The notes below the pieces were generated by a model. It had not been told where the DNA came from. It did not search any database and was given only the letters and a program-made list of their open reading frames with translations. From the NCBI GenBank assembly GCA_963575745.1, contig CAUYUJ010009824.1, forward strand, positions 229,975 to 293,974: DNA of 64,000 bases, in the 5' to 3' direction. Made by a program: the position numbers and the translations under genes. Below, piece by piece: positions 8,788 to 19,380 of this stretch. The stretch comes from Prorocentrum cordatum (taxonomy: Eukaryota; Sar; Dinophyceae; Prorocentrales; Prorocentraceae). Numbering within the stretch: the first letter of the stretch is position 1; every line of letters starts with the position of its first letter.

Positions 8788-10640
8788 CGATGCGTTTTAA
8801 AATGCCCCGGAGGACCCCAAGACGACCCGAGAGGCCTTTAAGATGCCGCCCGCGAGCGCCCCGAGAGGGCAAAATCGCTGATTTCCATCGATTGTGTGTT
8901 CAATATTTGTTGCATTCGCGCTGTTTCGTGTTTCCGGTGAGAAAGCACCGCCCCAGAGCCGCCCAAGACGGCGCAAGAGAGTCCCAAGAAGGCCCCAACA
9001 AGGGCCCAAGAGAGGGAAAACGAACTGAAAAATCAAACTCTCGGCGGGAACGCGAACTGAAAAATCAAACTCTCCGCTCCAAAATGCCCCCAAGAGGCCC
9101 CAAGAGCCCCCCAGAAAAAACTTTCTAAGAGGCCCCACGAGGCCCCCAAGAGGCCGCGCGATGCGTTTCAAACTGCCCAGGAGGCCCCCAAGATGCCCGA
9201 AGAGGCCTTTAGGATGCCGCCCAAGAGCGCCCCGAGAGGGCAAAATCATTGATTGTCATATGTTTTTCAATGTTTTTTTGCTTTCTCGCTGTTTCGTGTT
9301 TCTGGCGCTAAAGCACCGCCCAAGAGGCTCTCAAAACCGCTCCCAGACGGCCCCAAGAGGCTCCCAAGAGGGCCCCAAGACGGCCCAAGAGAGTTCTGAG
9401 ACGGCCCCAGAGCCGCCCACGACGGCGCAAGAGGGTCCCAAGAAGGCCCCAAGAGGGGCCCAAGAGAGGGAACGCGAACTGAAAAATCAAGCTCTCCGCC
9501 CCAAGATGCCCCCAAGAGGCCCCCAGGAAGCCCCCAAGAGGCCCCAAGAGGCCCCCAAGAGGCCGCGCGATACGTTTTGAACTGCCCCGGAGGCCCCCAA
9601 GATGCCCCAAGAGGCCTTTAGGATGCCGCCCAAGAGCGCCCCGAGAGGGCAAAATCATTGATTGTCATATGTTTTTCAATGTTTTTTTGCTTTCTCGCTG
9701 TTTCGTGTTTCCGGCGCTAAAGCACCGCCCAAGAGGCTCTCAAAATCGCTCCCAGACGGCCCCAAGAGGCTCCCAAGAGGGCCCCAAGACGGCCCAAGAG
9801 AGTTCTGAGACGGCCCCAGAGCCGCCCACGACGGCGCAAGAGGGTCCCAAGAAGGCCCCAAGAGGGGCCCAAGAGAGGGAACGCGAACTGAAAAATCAAG
9901 CTCTCCGCCCCAAGATGCCCCCAAGAGGCCCCCAGGAAGCCCCCAAGAGGCCCCAAGAGGCCCCCAAGAGGCCGCACGATACGTTTTGAACTGCCCCGGA
10001 GGCTCCCAAGATGCCCCAAGAGGCCTTTAGGATGCCGCCCAAGAGCGCCCCGAGAGGGCAAAATCATTGATTTTCATTGATTGATCCAATGTTTTTTTTT
10101 TTTTTTGCTTTCTCGCTGTTTCGTGTTTCCGGTGTGAAACACCGCCCAAGAGGCTCTCAAAATCGCTCCCAGACGGCCCAAGAGGCCCTTAAGAGGGCCC
10201 CAAGACGGCCCAAGAGAGCCCCGAGACGACCCCAGAGCCGCCCAAGACGGCGCAAGAGGGTCCCGATCTGAAAAATCAAGCTCTCCGCCCCAAGATGCCC
10301 CCAAGAGGCCCCAAGAGGCCCCCGGGAAGCCCCGAAGAGGCCCCAAGAGGCTCCCAAGAGGCCCCAGGAGGCCCCCAAGAGCGCCCCAAGACGGCCCAAG
10401 AGAGCTCTTAGACGGCCCCAGAGCCGCCCACGACGGCGCAAGAGGGTCCCAAGAAGGCCCCAAGAGGGGCCCAAGAGAGGGAACGCGAACTGAAAAATCA
10501 AGCTCTCCTCCCCAAGATGCCCCAAAGAGGCCCCCAGGAAGCCCCCAGGAGGCCCCAAGAGGCCCCCAAGAAGCCCAAGAGAGGCTTCAAGAGGCCCCAA
10601 GACGGCACCCAAAAGGCTTCAAATCTCTTTCTAAGAGGCC
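8788..10640 (+). repeat. Satellite-like tandem array, unit about 409 bp
   Basis: Unit starts (GATGCG/GATACG-TTT...CTGCC) lie at about 8788, 9159, 9569 and 9978. The last two intervals are 410 and 409 bp and nearly identical; the first is 371 bp. Each unit mixes CCCAAGAGG-type short repeats with a unique AT-rich block (CATTGATTGTCATATG, TTTCTCGCTGTTTCGTGTTT). Units degrade after 10060 into short CCCAAGAGGCC repeats up to about 10640. Arg/Pro/Lys-rich ORFs inside are by-products. A diverged relative is at 23490-23960. Confidence 0.85.
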
Positions 10641-11103
10641 CCCGAAGACATGCCAGGAAGGTCCCATGACGACTTCAAGAAGCAGCCAAGGATGCTCCGA
10701 GGAGGCCCCAAGAGGCCCCCAAGAGAGCCCAAGAGGCCCCCAAGAGGCCCCCAAGTGGCCTCAGGCAGCATCCAGGCGGCCGGAAAGAGGCCCCCAAGAG
10801 CCCAGCGGCCCAGGCGGGGGCCGAACGAACGTTTCCAGCCCTGGGCTCCCGCAAGCCGAACAGGAAGCCCTGAGAGTTCGACCATCCAGCCGTGCTGGAA
10901 CTGGAGCGCGCGCGAAGCGCGCGCGATGGCTCCAGCTCTACTGTGCGCGCGTCGCCCCCCCGTCAGGGGCGACGCGCGCACCGAGAAATCTTTTTGGTCA
11001 ATGCGTAGTGGCGGGCGCTCTCTGGCCGCGCCGCTCGGGAAAAGGACACGCTACAGTAGGGGTATACTGTGTGTTCGGGTCGTGCGCGCGCCTCCGAGGC
11101 GGA
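10641..11103. other. Unassigned stretch
   Basis: Tail of the CCCAAGAGG repeats followed by unique GC-rich sequence with a GCGCGCGCGAAGCGCGCGC palindrome near 10906. No gene recognised. Confidence 0.3.
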
Positions 11104-11320
11104 CGTACGTAGGCCTACGGTAAGTTCGCGTCGTGTCGACCAGCGGCGACCCCGCCAGCGGCGTTCAAGGTTGAACGCCGTTGGCGACCCAGAATCGATC
11201 GACGTTGAACGATCGGACGTTGCGGAGACGGCCGATCGTTCAAGGTTGAACGATCCCTGCGGTGTCAAAAACCAACGCTGAGGTCGGCACGACACGAACC
11301 TGCCGTACGTAGGCCTATGG
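11104..11320 (+). mobile_element. Family delta introner-like TIR element, copy 1
   Basis: Inverted ends around GTTCGCGTCGTGTCGACCAG and GGTCGGCACGACACGAACC. Internal palindromes CGTTCAAGGTTGAACG and GATCGTTCAAGGTTGAAC. The left junction reads GCCTACG then GTAAGT (11120). The right junction reads TACGTAG then GCCTATG, a GT...AG-like boundary between near-identical 7-mers. No ORF. Confidence 0.75.
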
Positions 11321-11454
11321 GAATGCCGGGACGGTCGGTCCCTGCTCAAGAGGCGGCAGGCTCTAGTCAGAGGAGCACGCGGTCATGATAACGATCTGTT
11401 CCAGGACTTTCAGGATTTCCGGGATGCCTTGCAAGAAAGCCGGAGGATAGCAAG

Positions 11455-11570
11455 ACATCCTTGCAAAAAACCCTGGATTGCAAAGCAACCTTGCAACAAA
11501 ACCTGTTTTTTTTTGCCATCCTTTTTGCAATCCTAGGTTCTTTTGCAATCCTTCGTTTTTGTTGGATTCC
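11455..11570. repeat. GGATTGCAAAAAAACC-type foldback cluster
   Basis: Repeats of CCTTGCAAAAAACC / TTTTTGCAATCC in both orientations. The same unit forms a clean hairpin at 13207-13291 and a tandem array at 46665-46768. Confidence 0.6.
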
Positions 11571-11865
11571 CTACTGTTCCACGCGGGCTGCGGAAGCGAG
11601 GGCCGCTATGGACACTCCGGAGATCCTGGAGCGCGTCCTGAGCCAACCTCATCATGGGACGATCCCCGTCCTGGCTTTGCAAAAAAAAATTATCCCGGCA
11701 AAGCAACCTAACAGCGATGTGTAGAAGCATATCTGAAAGCATTCCCCTTAAGATTCAGATGAAAATCCAGTTGTCGAATTCTGCTGTTCTCGCAGTCGTA
11801 GTCGCATTCGCGATGACAGTCGCAGCGGCAACGGCAGTCGCAGTCACAGCCTCAGCCTCAGCCTG

Positions 11866-12583
11866 CCTCCTCCTCCTCCTCCTTTCTCCTGCTCCTCCTC
11901 CTCCTCCTCCTCCTCCTCCTCCTCCTCTTCCTCCTGCTCGTCCTCGTTCTCGTCCTCCTCGTCTTGCTCGTCCTCCTCCTCCTGGTGCTCTCTCCTCCTC
12001 CTCCTCCTCCTCCTCCTCCTCCTCCTCCTCCTCCTGGTGGTCCTCGTTCTCCTCCTCCTGGTGCTCTCCCCCCCCCTCCTCCTCCTCGTCCTCCTCCTCC
12101 TCCTCCTCCTCGTCCTCCTCCTCCTCCTCCTCCTCCTCCTCCTCCTCGGTAGTCCTCCCCCTCCCCTCCTCCTCCTCCTCCTCCTCCTCCTCCTCCTCTC
12201 GTCCTCGTCTCGTCTCCTCCTCCTCCTCCTCCCCTCCTCCTCCTCCTCCTCCTCCTCCTGGTGGTCCTCGTTCTCCTCCTCCTGGTACTCTCCCCCCCCC
12301 TCCTCCTCCTCCTCCTCGTCCTCGTCCTCCTCCTCCTCCTCCTCCTCTTCCTCCTCCTCCTCCTCCTCCTCCTCCTCCTCCTGGTACTCCTCCCCCTCCC
12401 CTCCTCCTCCTCCTCCTCTTCCTGGTCGTCCTCCTCCTCCTGGTCGTCCTCCTCCTCCTGCTCGTCCTCCTCCTCCTCCTGCTCGTCCTTCTTCTCCTGC
12501 TCCTCCTGCTCCTCGTCCTGCTCCTGCTCGTCCTCGTCCTCCTGGTCTTGCTCGTCCTCCTCCTCGTCGTGCTCTTGCCCCTG
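11866..12583. repeat. Long CCT/CTC microsatellite
   Basis: About 720 bp of interrupted CCT repeats with CTGGTGGTCCTCGTTCTCC-type interruptions repeated several times. Long Ser/Leu/Pro and Glu/Arg/Gly ORFs in all frames are artefacts. Confidence 0.9.
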
Positions 12584-12587
12584 CTGA

Positions 12588-13085
12588 AAATGTGGCCCAG
12601 GAATGGGAGTTCTGGGAAGTCGAAGAGCACGAAGTTGCCTACAGTTGGCTACGGGCATTCAAAATGTGGCCCGGGAATGGAGTTCTGGGAACTCGAAGAG
12701 CACGAAGTGGCCTACAGTTGGCTCCGGGCATTCAAAATGTGGCCCGGGAATGGAGTTCTGGGAACTCGAAGAGCACGAAGTGGCCTACAGTTGGCTCCGG
12801 GCATTCAAAATGTGGCCCGGGAATGGAGTTCTGGGAACTCGAAGAGCACGAAGTGGCCTACAGTTGGCTCCGGGCATCCAAAATGTGGCCCGGGAATGGA
12901 GTTCTGGGAACTCGAAGAGCACGAAGTGTGTGACTGTTGCATCCGGTTATCTAAATGTGGCCCGGGAATGGCGTTCTGGGATCTCGAAGAGCACGAAGTG
13001 TGTGACTGTTGCATCCGGTTATTCAGAATGAGCCTGGGAATGGAGTTCTGGGAAGTCGAAGAGCACGAAGTGTGTGACTGTTGGT
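12588..13085 (+). repeat. Seven tandem copies of a 73-bp unit
   Basis: Unit AATGTGGCCCGGGAATGGAG... with GAAGAGCACGAAGTG. Units begin near 12591, 12665, 12738, 12811, 12884, 12956 and 13029. 73 is not a multiple of 3, and the unit is open in all three forward frames, so a run-on frame reads the three frames in turn. The last copies diverge (GTGTGTGACTGTTGCATCC replaces TGGCCTACAGTTGGCTCC). Confidence 0.9.
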
Positions 13086-13206
13086 GAAAAACGAGGCCGG
13101 CACAGGCCCGCCCGGCAACTCCCAACACCTGCCCGGACCCCCCTGTGGAGTGATGTGTGACCTCTTTTGACACTACTAGAAACCTATCAGTCTTCGCTGT
13201 TAGGTA

Positions 13207-13291
13207 AAAACCCTTCGTGAAGGATTGCAACAAAAACCCTGGGTTGTTTTGCAATTCTTCGTCCTGGGTTTTTTTGCAATCCTTCGTGAAG
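13207..13291. mobile_element. Short foldback element
   Basis: Arms CTTCGTGAAGGATTGCAACA and its complement ...GCAATCCTTCGTGAAG around an AACCC...GGGTT centre. Same family as 11455-11570 and 46665-46768. Confidence 0.7.
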
Positions 13292-14026
13292 CTAGCAACG
13301 TGAGCCGATTCAAAACACCCCCAGAGTCCATTTCGATCCGATCCATCCGATTCGATATGGGCTCTGGCCAGCCCGATTCGATTCGATGCCAATGTTCCCA
13401 CGATCCGATGCGGCCCGCTGCTCGCATGTCACTGTTGTGCATCCCAGCGCAGCCGATCCGATTCGATTTTGATTCCGTCCCGATGCTGGCCGATGCGATA
13501 CAGCGGAGTCCCATACCAAGAAACATTATGCTTGCCTCCAGGGTGCACTGGACATCTCGGGTTTCAATATTTTTGCGATGGAAGGCGTTGCGTTCCCACG
13601 ACAAAAATCCATGGACGTCCTGGGGTCTGAGGGTTTGGCTTCTTGTGGAAGCTTTCTTGTGGACTGGCCTCCACTGTACATATTTCGATCCGGTACGACT
13701 GGTGGAGTCGATGCTGACTGGTCTTGCCTCTCTTTTGCTGTCTCCCTCCCCTCCTCGTCCGGGTCCGCGATTTGTGCACGTCCACCGCTCGGAGGAGACA
13801 CAGGGACCACCACCACCGGGCACCCATCGGGCGGGAGGGTGGGTGGCCCTTCCTGGGCGCTGGCACGCCCAGGCGTCGCCCAGGACGGAGTCTTCGCGCT
13901 ATGTCGTGACATCAGGCGGCATTGGCTGGACGTTTCCGGGTATGCCCTCCCCGATCGATGGGTTTGGCACCCTCGCGCTGGATATCCACGGATCCGCAAT
14001 CCACGTGAGCGTGCAGCGTGCGCCCG
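13292..14026. other. Unassigned stretch with CCGATTCGAT repeats
   Basis: 13310-13500 holds degenerate GATCCGATTCGAT repeats. The rest is GC-rich with overlapping open frames on both strands. No gene recognised. Confidence 0.3.
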
Positions 14027-14170
14027 AGAAGAGGGCGCGAAGCCATTCGCGCTCCGTGGTTTGCGGTCCTCGCTTTCTCTGATTCTCCTCCTCTCCTTCC
14101 CTGCGGCGCGATCGCGCTGCGTCTGTTGTTTGCGATCGCCTTCGCGCGCAGCGCGAAGAGCAAACTTCTG
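14027..14170. mobile_element. Family lambda foldback (GCGCGAAG), copy 1
   Basis: GAGGGCGCGAAGCCATTCGCG at one end and CGCGCGCAGCGCGAAGAGC at the other, with a CT-rich centre. Same plan as 19205-19380 and 42210-42330. Confidence 0.55.
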
Positions 14171-14719
14171 AGCCCTTGGTCACGTCTGGAGGAGCAGGGT
14201 GAGTACGGAAAGAGTGGAGACGAAGGGCGGCAGCAGTTCGTGCATTGTATAGACAGGATTCGATGTTGGGATTGTCGCGGGAGTTGTAGTTGTCCGCATG
14301 GGAATTCAAGTCGCCAGCAGCCGCCGCTGTCGGTGGTGCACAACATATGTTCTGTTAGGCATCGTGCCATTTGTCCGCCCCCTGTCCCTCTCCCCTCCCC
14401 TCCTTCCCTTTATCCTCCACAATTACTCAATATGAATACTACTCTCCCTCTTCCCCCGATGGCGGCCTGAAAGTAGTAGACCCCCCCCCGCGTACTGTTT
14501 TTTACACACAGGATTCCCGGGAGTTGGGTTTTCGCTTGCGTTTTCTTTCAAAATGTTGCTCTCGCTGAGGCGCCGGCCTCATTTCTGCTCCCGAATCGTT
14601 CCGAATCGTGCTCCCGCTGCAGCGTGGGCCTCATTTTCGGATCGGTGTTTGGCCTCCGTCGTTCAGGATGGCGTTCTCGCCCCAGCGCGGGCCTCTTTCT
14701 CGCGCGCCCATCCGCCCGC
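14171..14719. other. Unassigned stretch
   Basis: No gene recognised. Contains a CT-rich patch near 14380-14470. Confidence 0.3.
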
Positions 14720-14793
14720 CACCACCGCGCCGCACCACCACCACCACCACCACCACCACCACCACCACCACCACCAGCACCAGCACCACCACC

Positions 14794-14824
<31 letters not shown>

Positions 14825-14945
14825 CCACCACACCACCACCGACCACCACACCACCACCACCACCACCACCCACCACCACCACCACACCACCACCACCACC
14901 ACACACCACGCACACACGCACGCACGCACGCACGCGCACCACCAC
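14720..14945. repeat. CAC trinucleotide microsatellite with ACGC end
   Basis: (CAC)n with CAG, GAC and CACA interruptions from 14725, passing into (CGCA)n near 14905-14938. His/Thr/Pro and Gly/Val/Trp ORFs are artefacts. Confidence 0.95.
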
Positions 14946-15315
14946 CCACTACGCACGCGCGCGCGGAGCCACAGGTCCGCTACGACACGTGTCCGCGGAT
15001 AGAGAAAATCAGCGCCATGGTAAGGGATGGGAGGGAGGGGTAGGACGTCAGATATGACGCGAGCGCACCTAGCTTGTCCCACCCCCCTCCCCTCCCCCCC
15101 TTTCCACCCCGTCATCCCCCTTCTCCAAGTCCAATGCCCCGTGGTTCACCGAAGTACAGATATCAACTCTTTGGGCGGCATCAAATTCCGGGTGTGCCGC
15201 TCGCAGCGCGCGCGGCAGTGGAGCCGAATCTCCCTCTCCTTCCTTCGCGGAACTGGGTTTGTGAGCTGGTTCGTGACTGGCCAGTGCTCGCGACACGGCC
15301 TTGGCTGACCCGGCT

Positions 15316-16021
15316 TTAGCGCGTCTCCAGTCGCTCCTCGTCGTGCTTCGAGAGGATCGAGATTCCAGCCTCGAGTTTTGTTTTGGAGCATCGAGTTTCG
15401 ACCGAGTTTAGAGGATCTAGCTTCGAAGTTTTTGATCTGAGCGTCTTTGACTCTCTTCGGCCTCCTGGAGCGTTCTCGCCGACGCGGCTGGAGTCCTCTT
15501 GACGTCCTGTGAGGGGCGCTGACGAAGTTGAAGATTTTGCGCTTGGGCAGCCAGTATTTTGCTGATCGCAGCGCCCCGGTGTGAACAGATCGACGACGCG
15601 TGTCAAAAGACATTTTCCTGATACGATTGGCGGCCTGAAACATGAGCGGATCAAAGCAGGCTGCCCGAACATGTCAAAGAGTGCATCAGTTTGAGCCCCA
15701 GAGGGCAGGTCCGGAAGCAGATGCTTGAACCCTGATCGAGGGCACCAGCTATGGCAGGTTCGCGTCGTGCCGACCAGCGGCGACCCCACCGCGTGCGTGT
15801 AAGGTTGAACGCCGGCGTTCACGGAACGTCCCATCGTTCAAGTTTGAAAGATTCTTGCGGTGTCAGGAACCAATGCCGGGGTCGACACGACGCGAGCTTG
15901 CCGTATACGCGTACACCAGTCCTGGCCATGCCGATCTTTGGCCGAGGGGTGGATGCAGGGGGCCCGTGAAGGAACTACGCACGGCCCCCGCTGCCCTCGT
16001 TCGTCAGTCTTCCGCCGTCGT
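15316..16021 (-). CDS. Unrecognised minus-strand reading frame interrupted by a family delta element
   Basis: Not recognised as a known family. On the minus strand the frame is closed by a TGA near 16022. It runs through KDRHGQDWCPRSGFKHLLPD and GAQTDALFDMFGQ to a stop at 15316. The seam in DWCPRS is the empty site of the family delta element 15749-15912: removing the element plus one 7-bp duplication (171 nt, a multiple of 3) gives about 178 codons without a stop. Composition is not repeat-driven and contains Asp, Phe, Lys and His. The C-terminal part is Lys/Ser/Arg-rich (KTLRSKTSK). It could be an exon pair of a host gene or chance. No start or flanking exons were identified. Confidence 0.3.
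15749..15912 (-). mobile_element. Family delta introner-like TIR element, copy 2
   Basis: About 164 bp with the family ends GCAGGTTCGCGTCGTGCCGA and GGTCGACACGACGCGAGCTT. Flanked by GCACCAG (15742-15748) and ACACCAG (15913-15919), a 6/7 target-site duplication. On the minus strand it ends CTGCCATAG, an AG-type acceptor. Confidence 0.75.
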
Positions 16022-16144
16022 CACCGTTATCGTTGGTTCGTCGCTCGTTCGTTCCCTTGCTCGTTCGACGTCCTCCGTTTGTGCATCGTCCTTCGCTCGT
16101 CCGTCGTCGTGTTTCGCCCGTTGGTTCGCCATCGCCGTTTTTTC

Positions 16145-16250
16145 GTTCATTCTTTCGTTCCGTCGTCGGTGTTGTCGTCGTCGTTGTCGTCGTCGTCATC
16201 GTCGTCGTCGTCCTCGTGGCCGTCGTCGACGTCGTCGTCGAGGGGGCGCG
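16145..16250. repeat. GTC/GTT trinucleotide tract
   Basis: Imperfect (GTC)n, poly-Val/Arg/Ser in translation. Not a gene. Confidence 0.85.
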
Positions 16251-16470
16251 GCCGGGGCGGCGCGAGTGCGCCTGCAACTCGCACGCGGTGCCCACGACCG
16301 CCTGCAACTCGCACGCGTGCCCACGCAACGAGCCCCTGCCCGACCCCTTGCGCGCGCGGGGGCCGCGCGCCGCGGCCAGGACGCGGACGGGGAGCCCTGG
16401 AGCTGCGAGAAGCGGGGCACCCGCGCGACAGGATCGGTCCGATGGGCCGCAACAGGGGCCGCCGAAAGTC

Positions 16471-16629
16471 ACCACCCACCAAACCACCCCAACCCAACCC
16501 GAGGGCCTCAACTTGCCCTCCATCTCCAGTGTGGGGGGGGGGGCCGGGGAACACTGAAAGAACACATATGGAACCCGTACCCCCCCCCAACCCGAAATTG
16601 GGGTCTTCGGGTTGTGTGGGGGTGGTCTG
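16471..16629. mobile_element. Foldback element abutting family delta copy 3
   Basis: Inverted ends CCACCCCAACCCAACCCGA and TCGGGTTGTGTGGGGGTGGT. No ORF. The family delta copy starts at its right end. Confidence 0.6.
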
Positions 16630-16823
16630 GTACGGTAGGTTCGTGTCGTGTCGACCGGCGGCGACCCCGCCAGCGGCGTTCAACTTTGAACGCCGCGGGC
16701 GACCCAGAATCGTTCGATGTGGAACGATTGGACGCTTCGAAAACGGCCGATCGTTCAAGGTTGAACGATCCCCGCGGTGTCAGAAACCAACGCCGAAGTC
16801 GGCACGACACGGACCTGCCGTAG
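16630..16823 (+). mobile_element. Family delta introner-like TIR element, copy 3
   Basis: 194 bp from GTACGGTAGG to CTGCCGTAG, flanked by GTGGTCTG (16622-16629) and GTGGTCAG (16824-16831), a 7/8 target-site duplication. As a plus-strand intron it would be GT...AG. Internal palindrome GATCGTTCAAGGTTGAAC shared with copy 1. Confidence 0.8.
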
Positions 16824-16831
16824 GTGGTCAG

Positions 16832-17075
16832 AGAGGGCCGCCCGAGGGGCTGCCGGAGGGGGCCGCCGAAGGGGCGCCGAGGGCCGCCGAGGGGCCGCCC
16901 GGGGGGGCCGCCGGGGGCCCCCGCGGGCCGCCCAGGGGGCCGCCGGGTCGCCCAGCGCTGCGCCTGTCCGTCGGAGGTGTCCCAAGAATTACACGACCAG
17001 GAGTAGGAGGAGGAGGAGGAGGAGGAGGAGGCGGAGGAGGAGGAGGAGGAGGAGGAGGAGGAGGAGGAGCACACT
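16832..17075. repeat. GGGCCGCCG-rich repeat then AGG microsatellite
   Basis: 16840-16950 is a degenerate GGGGCCGCC repeat; 17006-17070 is (GGA)n. No gene. Confidence 0.8.
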
Positions 17076-17568
17076 GGGCCTCGTTTGGCCTCGCTGCACC
17101 AGGCCTGGCTTCGTGCAGCGGCGCCGCCGGCTGCCGGGGCGGGCGAGCCGGACACGTGAGGGTCAAGTGAAGAGCTGCGCGGCACTCGGAAGGATGGGGG
17201 ACGGCTCTTTCCCAAATGGGGCTTTGTGCTCGACGCGTTCTGGAGCGTCATATGCAGCATTGTAATTGGTCCAGCAGTCAGACGGTTGGAGGGAGCCTTC
17301 GATCGAAGATGTGTTTTTCGTTAGGGAATTTGTCTTGCATTTATTATCGTACGTATCCTTTTTGCTTGAACTAGCACAGGGCAGCTCATTTTTCCAAGCG
17401 GGCACTTCTCGGAGTCCAAGGTCTATGGGTGTTCACATCTCAAGGATGTGCTGCCCGTGGCGACGAGGAATGCCTGCATGGGTTCATGAGCAGGGAACTC
17501 ATAACTCATCAGCTTCGTTAGGGTATCCTGGATTTACTCTGGCCCTCCTCCCCCTCGTGCTGCTGCGG
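17076..17568. other. Unassigned stretch
   Basis: No gene recognised. Relatively low GC near 17300-17400. No frame with convincing composition. Confidence 0.3.
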
Positions 17569-17765
17569 CCCTTCCTCCTCTCCTCATCTTCATCCCCCTC
17601 CTGTTGCAGCTCCTTCCTCCTCCTGGTCCTCCTCCTCCTCCTGGTCCTCCTCTCCTCCTCCTCCTCCTCCTGCTCCTGCTGCTGCTGCTGCTGCTCCTCC
17701 TCCTCCTCCTCCTCCTCCTCCTCCTCTCCTCTGCCTATTCCTTGCTCTTCTCCTGCTCCTGGTTT
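17569..17765. repeat. CCT microsatellite with CTG run
   Basis: (CCT)n with an internal (CTG)n near 17675-17695. Confidence 0.9.
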
Positions 17766-17884
17766 TGCTCCGCCGCCCGCCGCCCGCCGCCGCCGTCGCC
17801 CGAATCGGGCACGAATCCCTCTCCTCCTGCTCTTGCCCATCTCAGGGCATCAGGTATTTGCCGGGGAAGTGGTGAGGAGGAGTA

Positions 17885-18009
17885 AAGGATGTTGATGATG
17901 CTGATGATGATGATGCTGATGCTGATGCTGATGCTGATGATGCTGATGAGTCTGAGGATCATAGTGGTGATGCTGCTGCTGATGATGATGATGTTGACGA
18001 TGATGATGC

Positions 18010-18043
<34 letters not shown>

Positions 18044-18131
18044 ACTGATGATTATGTTGATGCTTATGATGGTGGTGATGGTGATGATGATACTGGTGAT
18101 GATATTGACGACGATGATATGATGATATGAT

Positions 18132-18164
<33 letters not shown>

Positions 18165-18201
18165 CTGATGATGATGATGATGATGATGATGCTGATGATG
18201 C

Positions 18202-18233
<32 letters not shown>

Positions 18234-18375
18234 CCGATGGTGATGGTGATGGTGATGGTGATGATGATGATGACGATGCTGGCCATGATGCTGCTGCTGA
18301 TGTTGATAACGATTATGATGATGATGCTGCTGATGATGATGCTGATGATGCTGCTGATGCTGATAAGGAGGAGGA
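17885..18375. repeat. GAT/ATG trinucleotide microsatellite
   Basis: About 490 bp of (GAT)n with GCT interruptions. Poly-Met, poly-Ile and poly-Asp frames are artefacts. Confidence 0.95.
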
Positions 18376-18640
18376 GGAGGAGGAGGAGGAAGGAAATGCA
18401 GTAAGCAGATCCTCCTCGTCCTCCTCTTCCTCCCCCTCTTCCACCCCGCTCCTCAAATCTCCTCTTCCTCCCTCTCCCCCCTCCTTTCCCATTCCTGCCG
18501 CGGGAGCGGACACCGAAGCGTCAAGAGCATCCTCCCCCTCCTCCCTCGACCTTCTCCTCCTGCCTCCTTCCCTTTCGCCCTCTGCCTCCTCCTCCTTCCC
18601 CTCCTTCCTCTCAGCCTCCTCCCCCCCCTACCACCGAGTC
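18376..18640. repeat. CCT-rich polypyrimidine tract
   Basis: Degenerate CTC/TCC sequence following a short (GGA)n at 18366-18392. Confidence 0.8.
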
Positions 18641-18771
18641 CTTCGACGAACGCAGCGTGGACCTGCAGAGGTCTCGATCCTTCCCCGACATGCCCGCGCC
18701 ACGACAAGATCGCGACAGATAGTGTTCGGCCAGTTTCGGCCTCCCGGGGTCCTTTCGGGCCCTAGGATTAA

Positions 18772-18926
18772 GTCGGGCCTGACCCTCTACAGGAGGAAGA
18801 TTCAAAAATAGTTGAGACATAGTATAGGGACGATCTGTTTACTAGGTTTGGGTATTTGTTGTATGTATTTTTTTACTGGGTGTTATTTTTCGTCCAAAAA
18901 TCTGCCTGTAGGGAGACAGGCCCGAC
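18772..18926 (+). mobile_element. Family alpha introner-like TIR element, copy B
   Basis: 155 bp. GTCGGGCCTGACCCTCTACA at the left, TGTAGGGAGACAGGCCCGAC at the right. AT-rich centre with TTCAAAAATAGT as in copies C-D. Confidence 0.85.
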
Positions 18927-19204
18927 CTATACCCCAGGACGGTCAAGCAGATGCTCCGGCCGAACACCCGTCTTCGGCAGGTCCAGGCTTTCGGCGAGGC
19001 GCCCCAGGGGCAGAAGAAGCCAGGTCGAGTACCCAGGATCGTGGCGCCCTGGAGCAGGGCTGAACCCAAACACTCTTTTCCTACGTTTTCCCTTTTGTTT
19101 CCGTTTTACTGTTGTTTCATGTTGTGAACGCGTTTCAACGCACGTGTTTGCATGCCCTGAACGCCAGCCGTCGCGCCCATGCGTTCTGGCCACTGGGCTG
19201 CCGT

Positions 19205-19380
19205 TTTGTTCGCGCTTCGCGGTTCGGCTCCGATTCCTCCTTGTCGTCCTCCTCCTCCTGCTCCTCCTCCTGCTCCTCCTGCTGCTCCTCCTCCTCCTCC
19301 TCCTCAGCCCCCCGGGAGGCGGCGCGAGGGCGCGAAGTGATTCGCGCTTCGCGCTCTCGCGCAGCGCGAGGCGCGAAGCT
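19205..19380. mobile_element. Family lambda foldback (GCGCGAAG), copy 2
   Basis: Starts TTCGCGCTTCGCGGTTCGGC, ends GCGCGAGGCGCGAAGC, with a CCT/CTG microsatellite (19240-19312) in the loop. The 42210-42330 copy has the same start and a shorter CT loop. Confidence 0.65.

Noticed and set aside
8797-10612. Arg/Pro-rich plus and Leu/Gly/Ser-rich minus ORFs in the satellite
   Set aside because: The same ORF recurs in each satellite unit on both strands. By-product of CCCAAGAGG repeats.
12588-13085. CRISPR array
   Set aside because: Units are contiguous with no unique spacers, in a eukaryotic genome. It is a tandem repeat.
11654-13087. 477-codon plus-strand ORF and the minus-strand ORFs opposite it
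   Set aside because: CCT tract read as Ser/Leu/Pro joined to the 73-bp tandem repeat. No domain.
13225-14082. 285-codon plus-strand ORF
   Set aside because: Partly foldback and CCGATTCGAT repeats. Opposite and overlapping frames are equally open and no domain is recognised.
15860-17170. 436-codon plus-strand ORF
   Set aside because: Crosses GTC repeats, a foldback, a family delta element and an AGG tract. Open by composition only.
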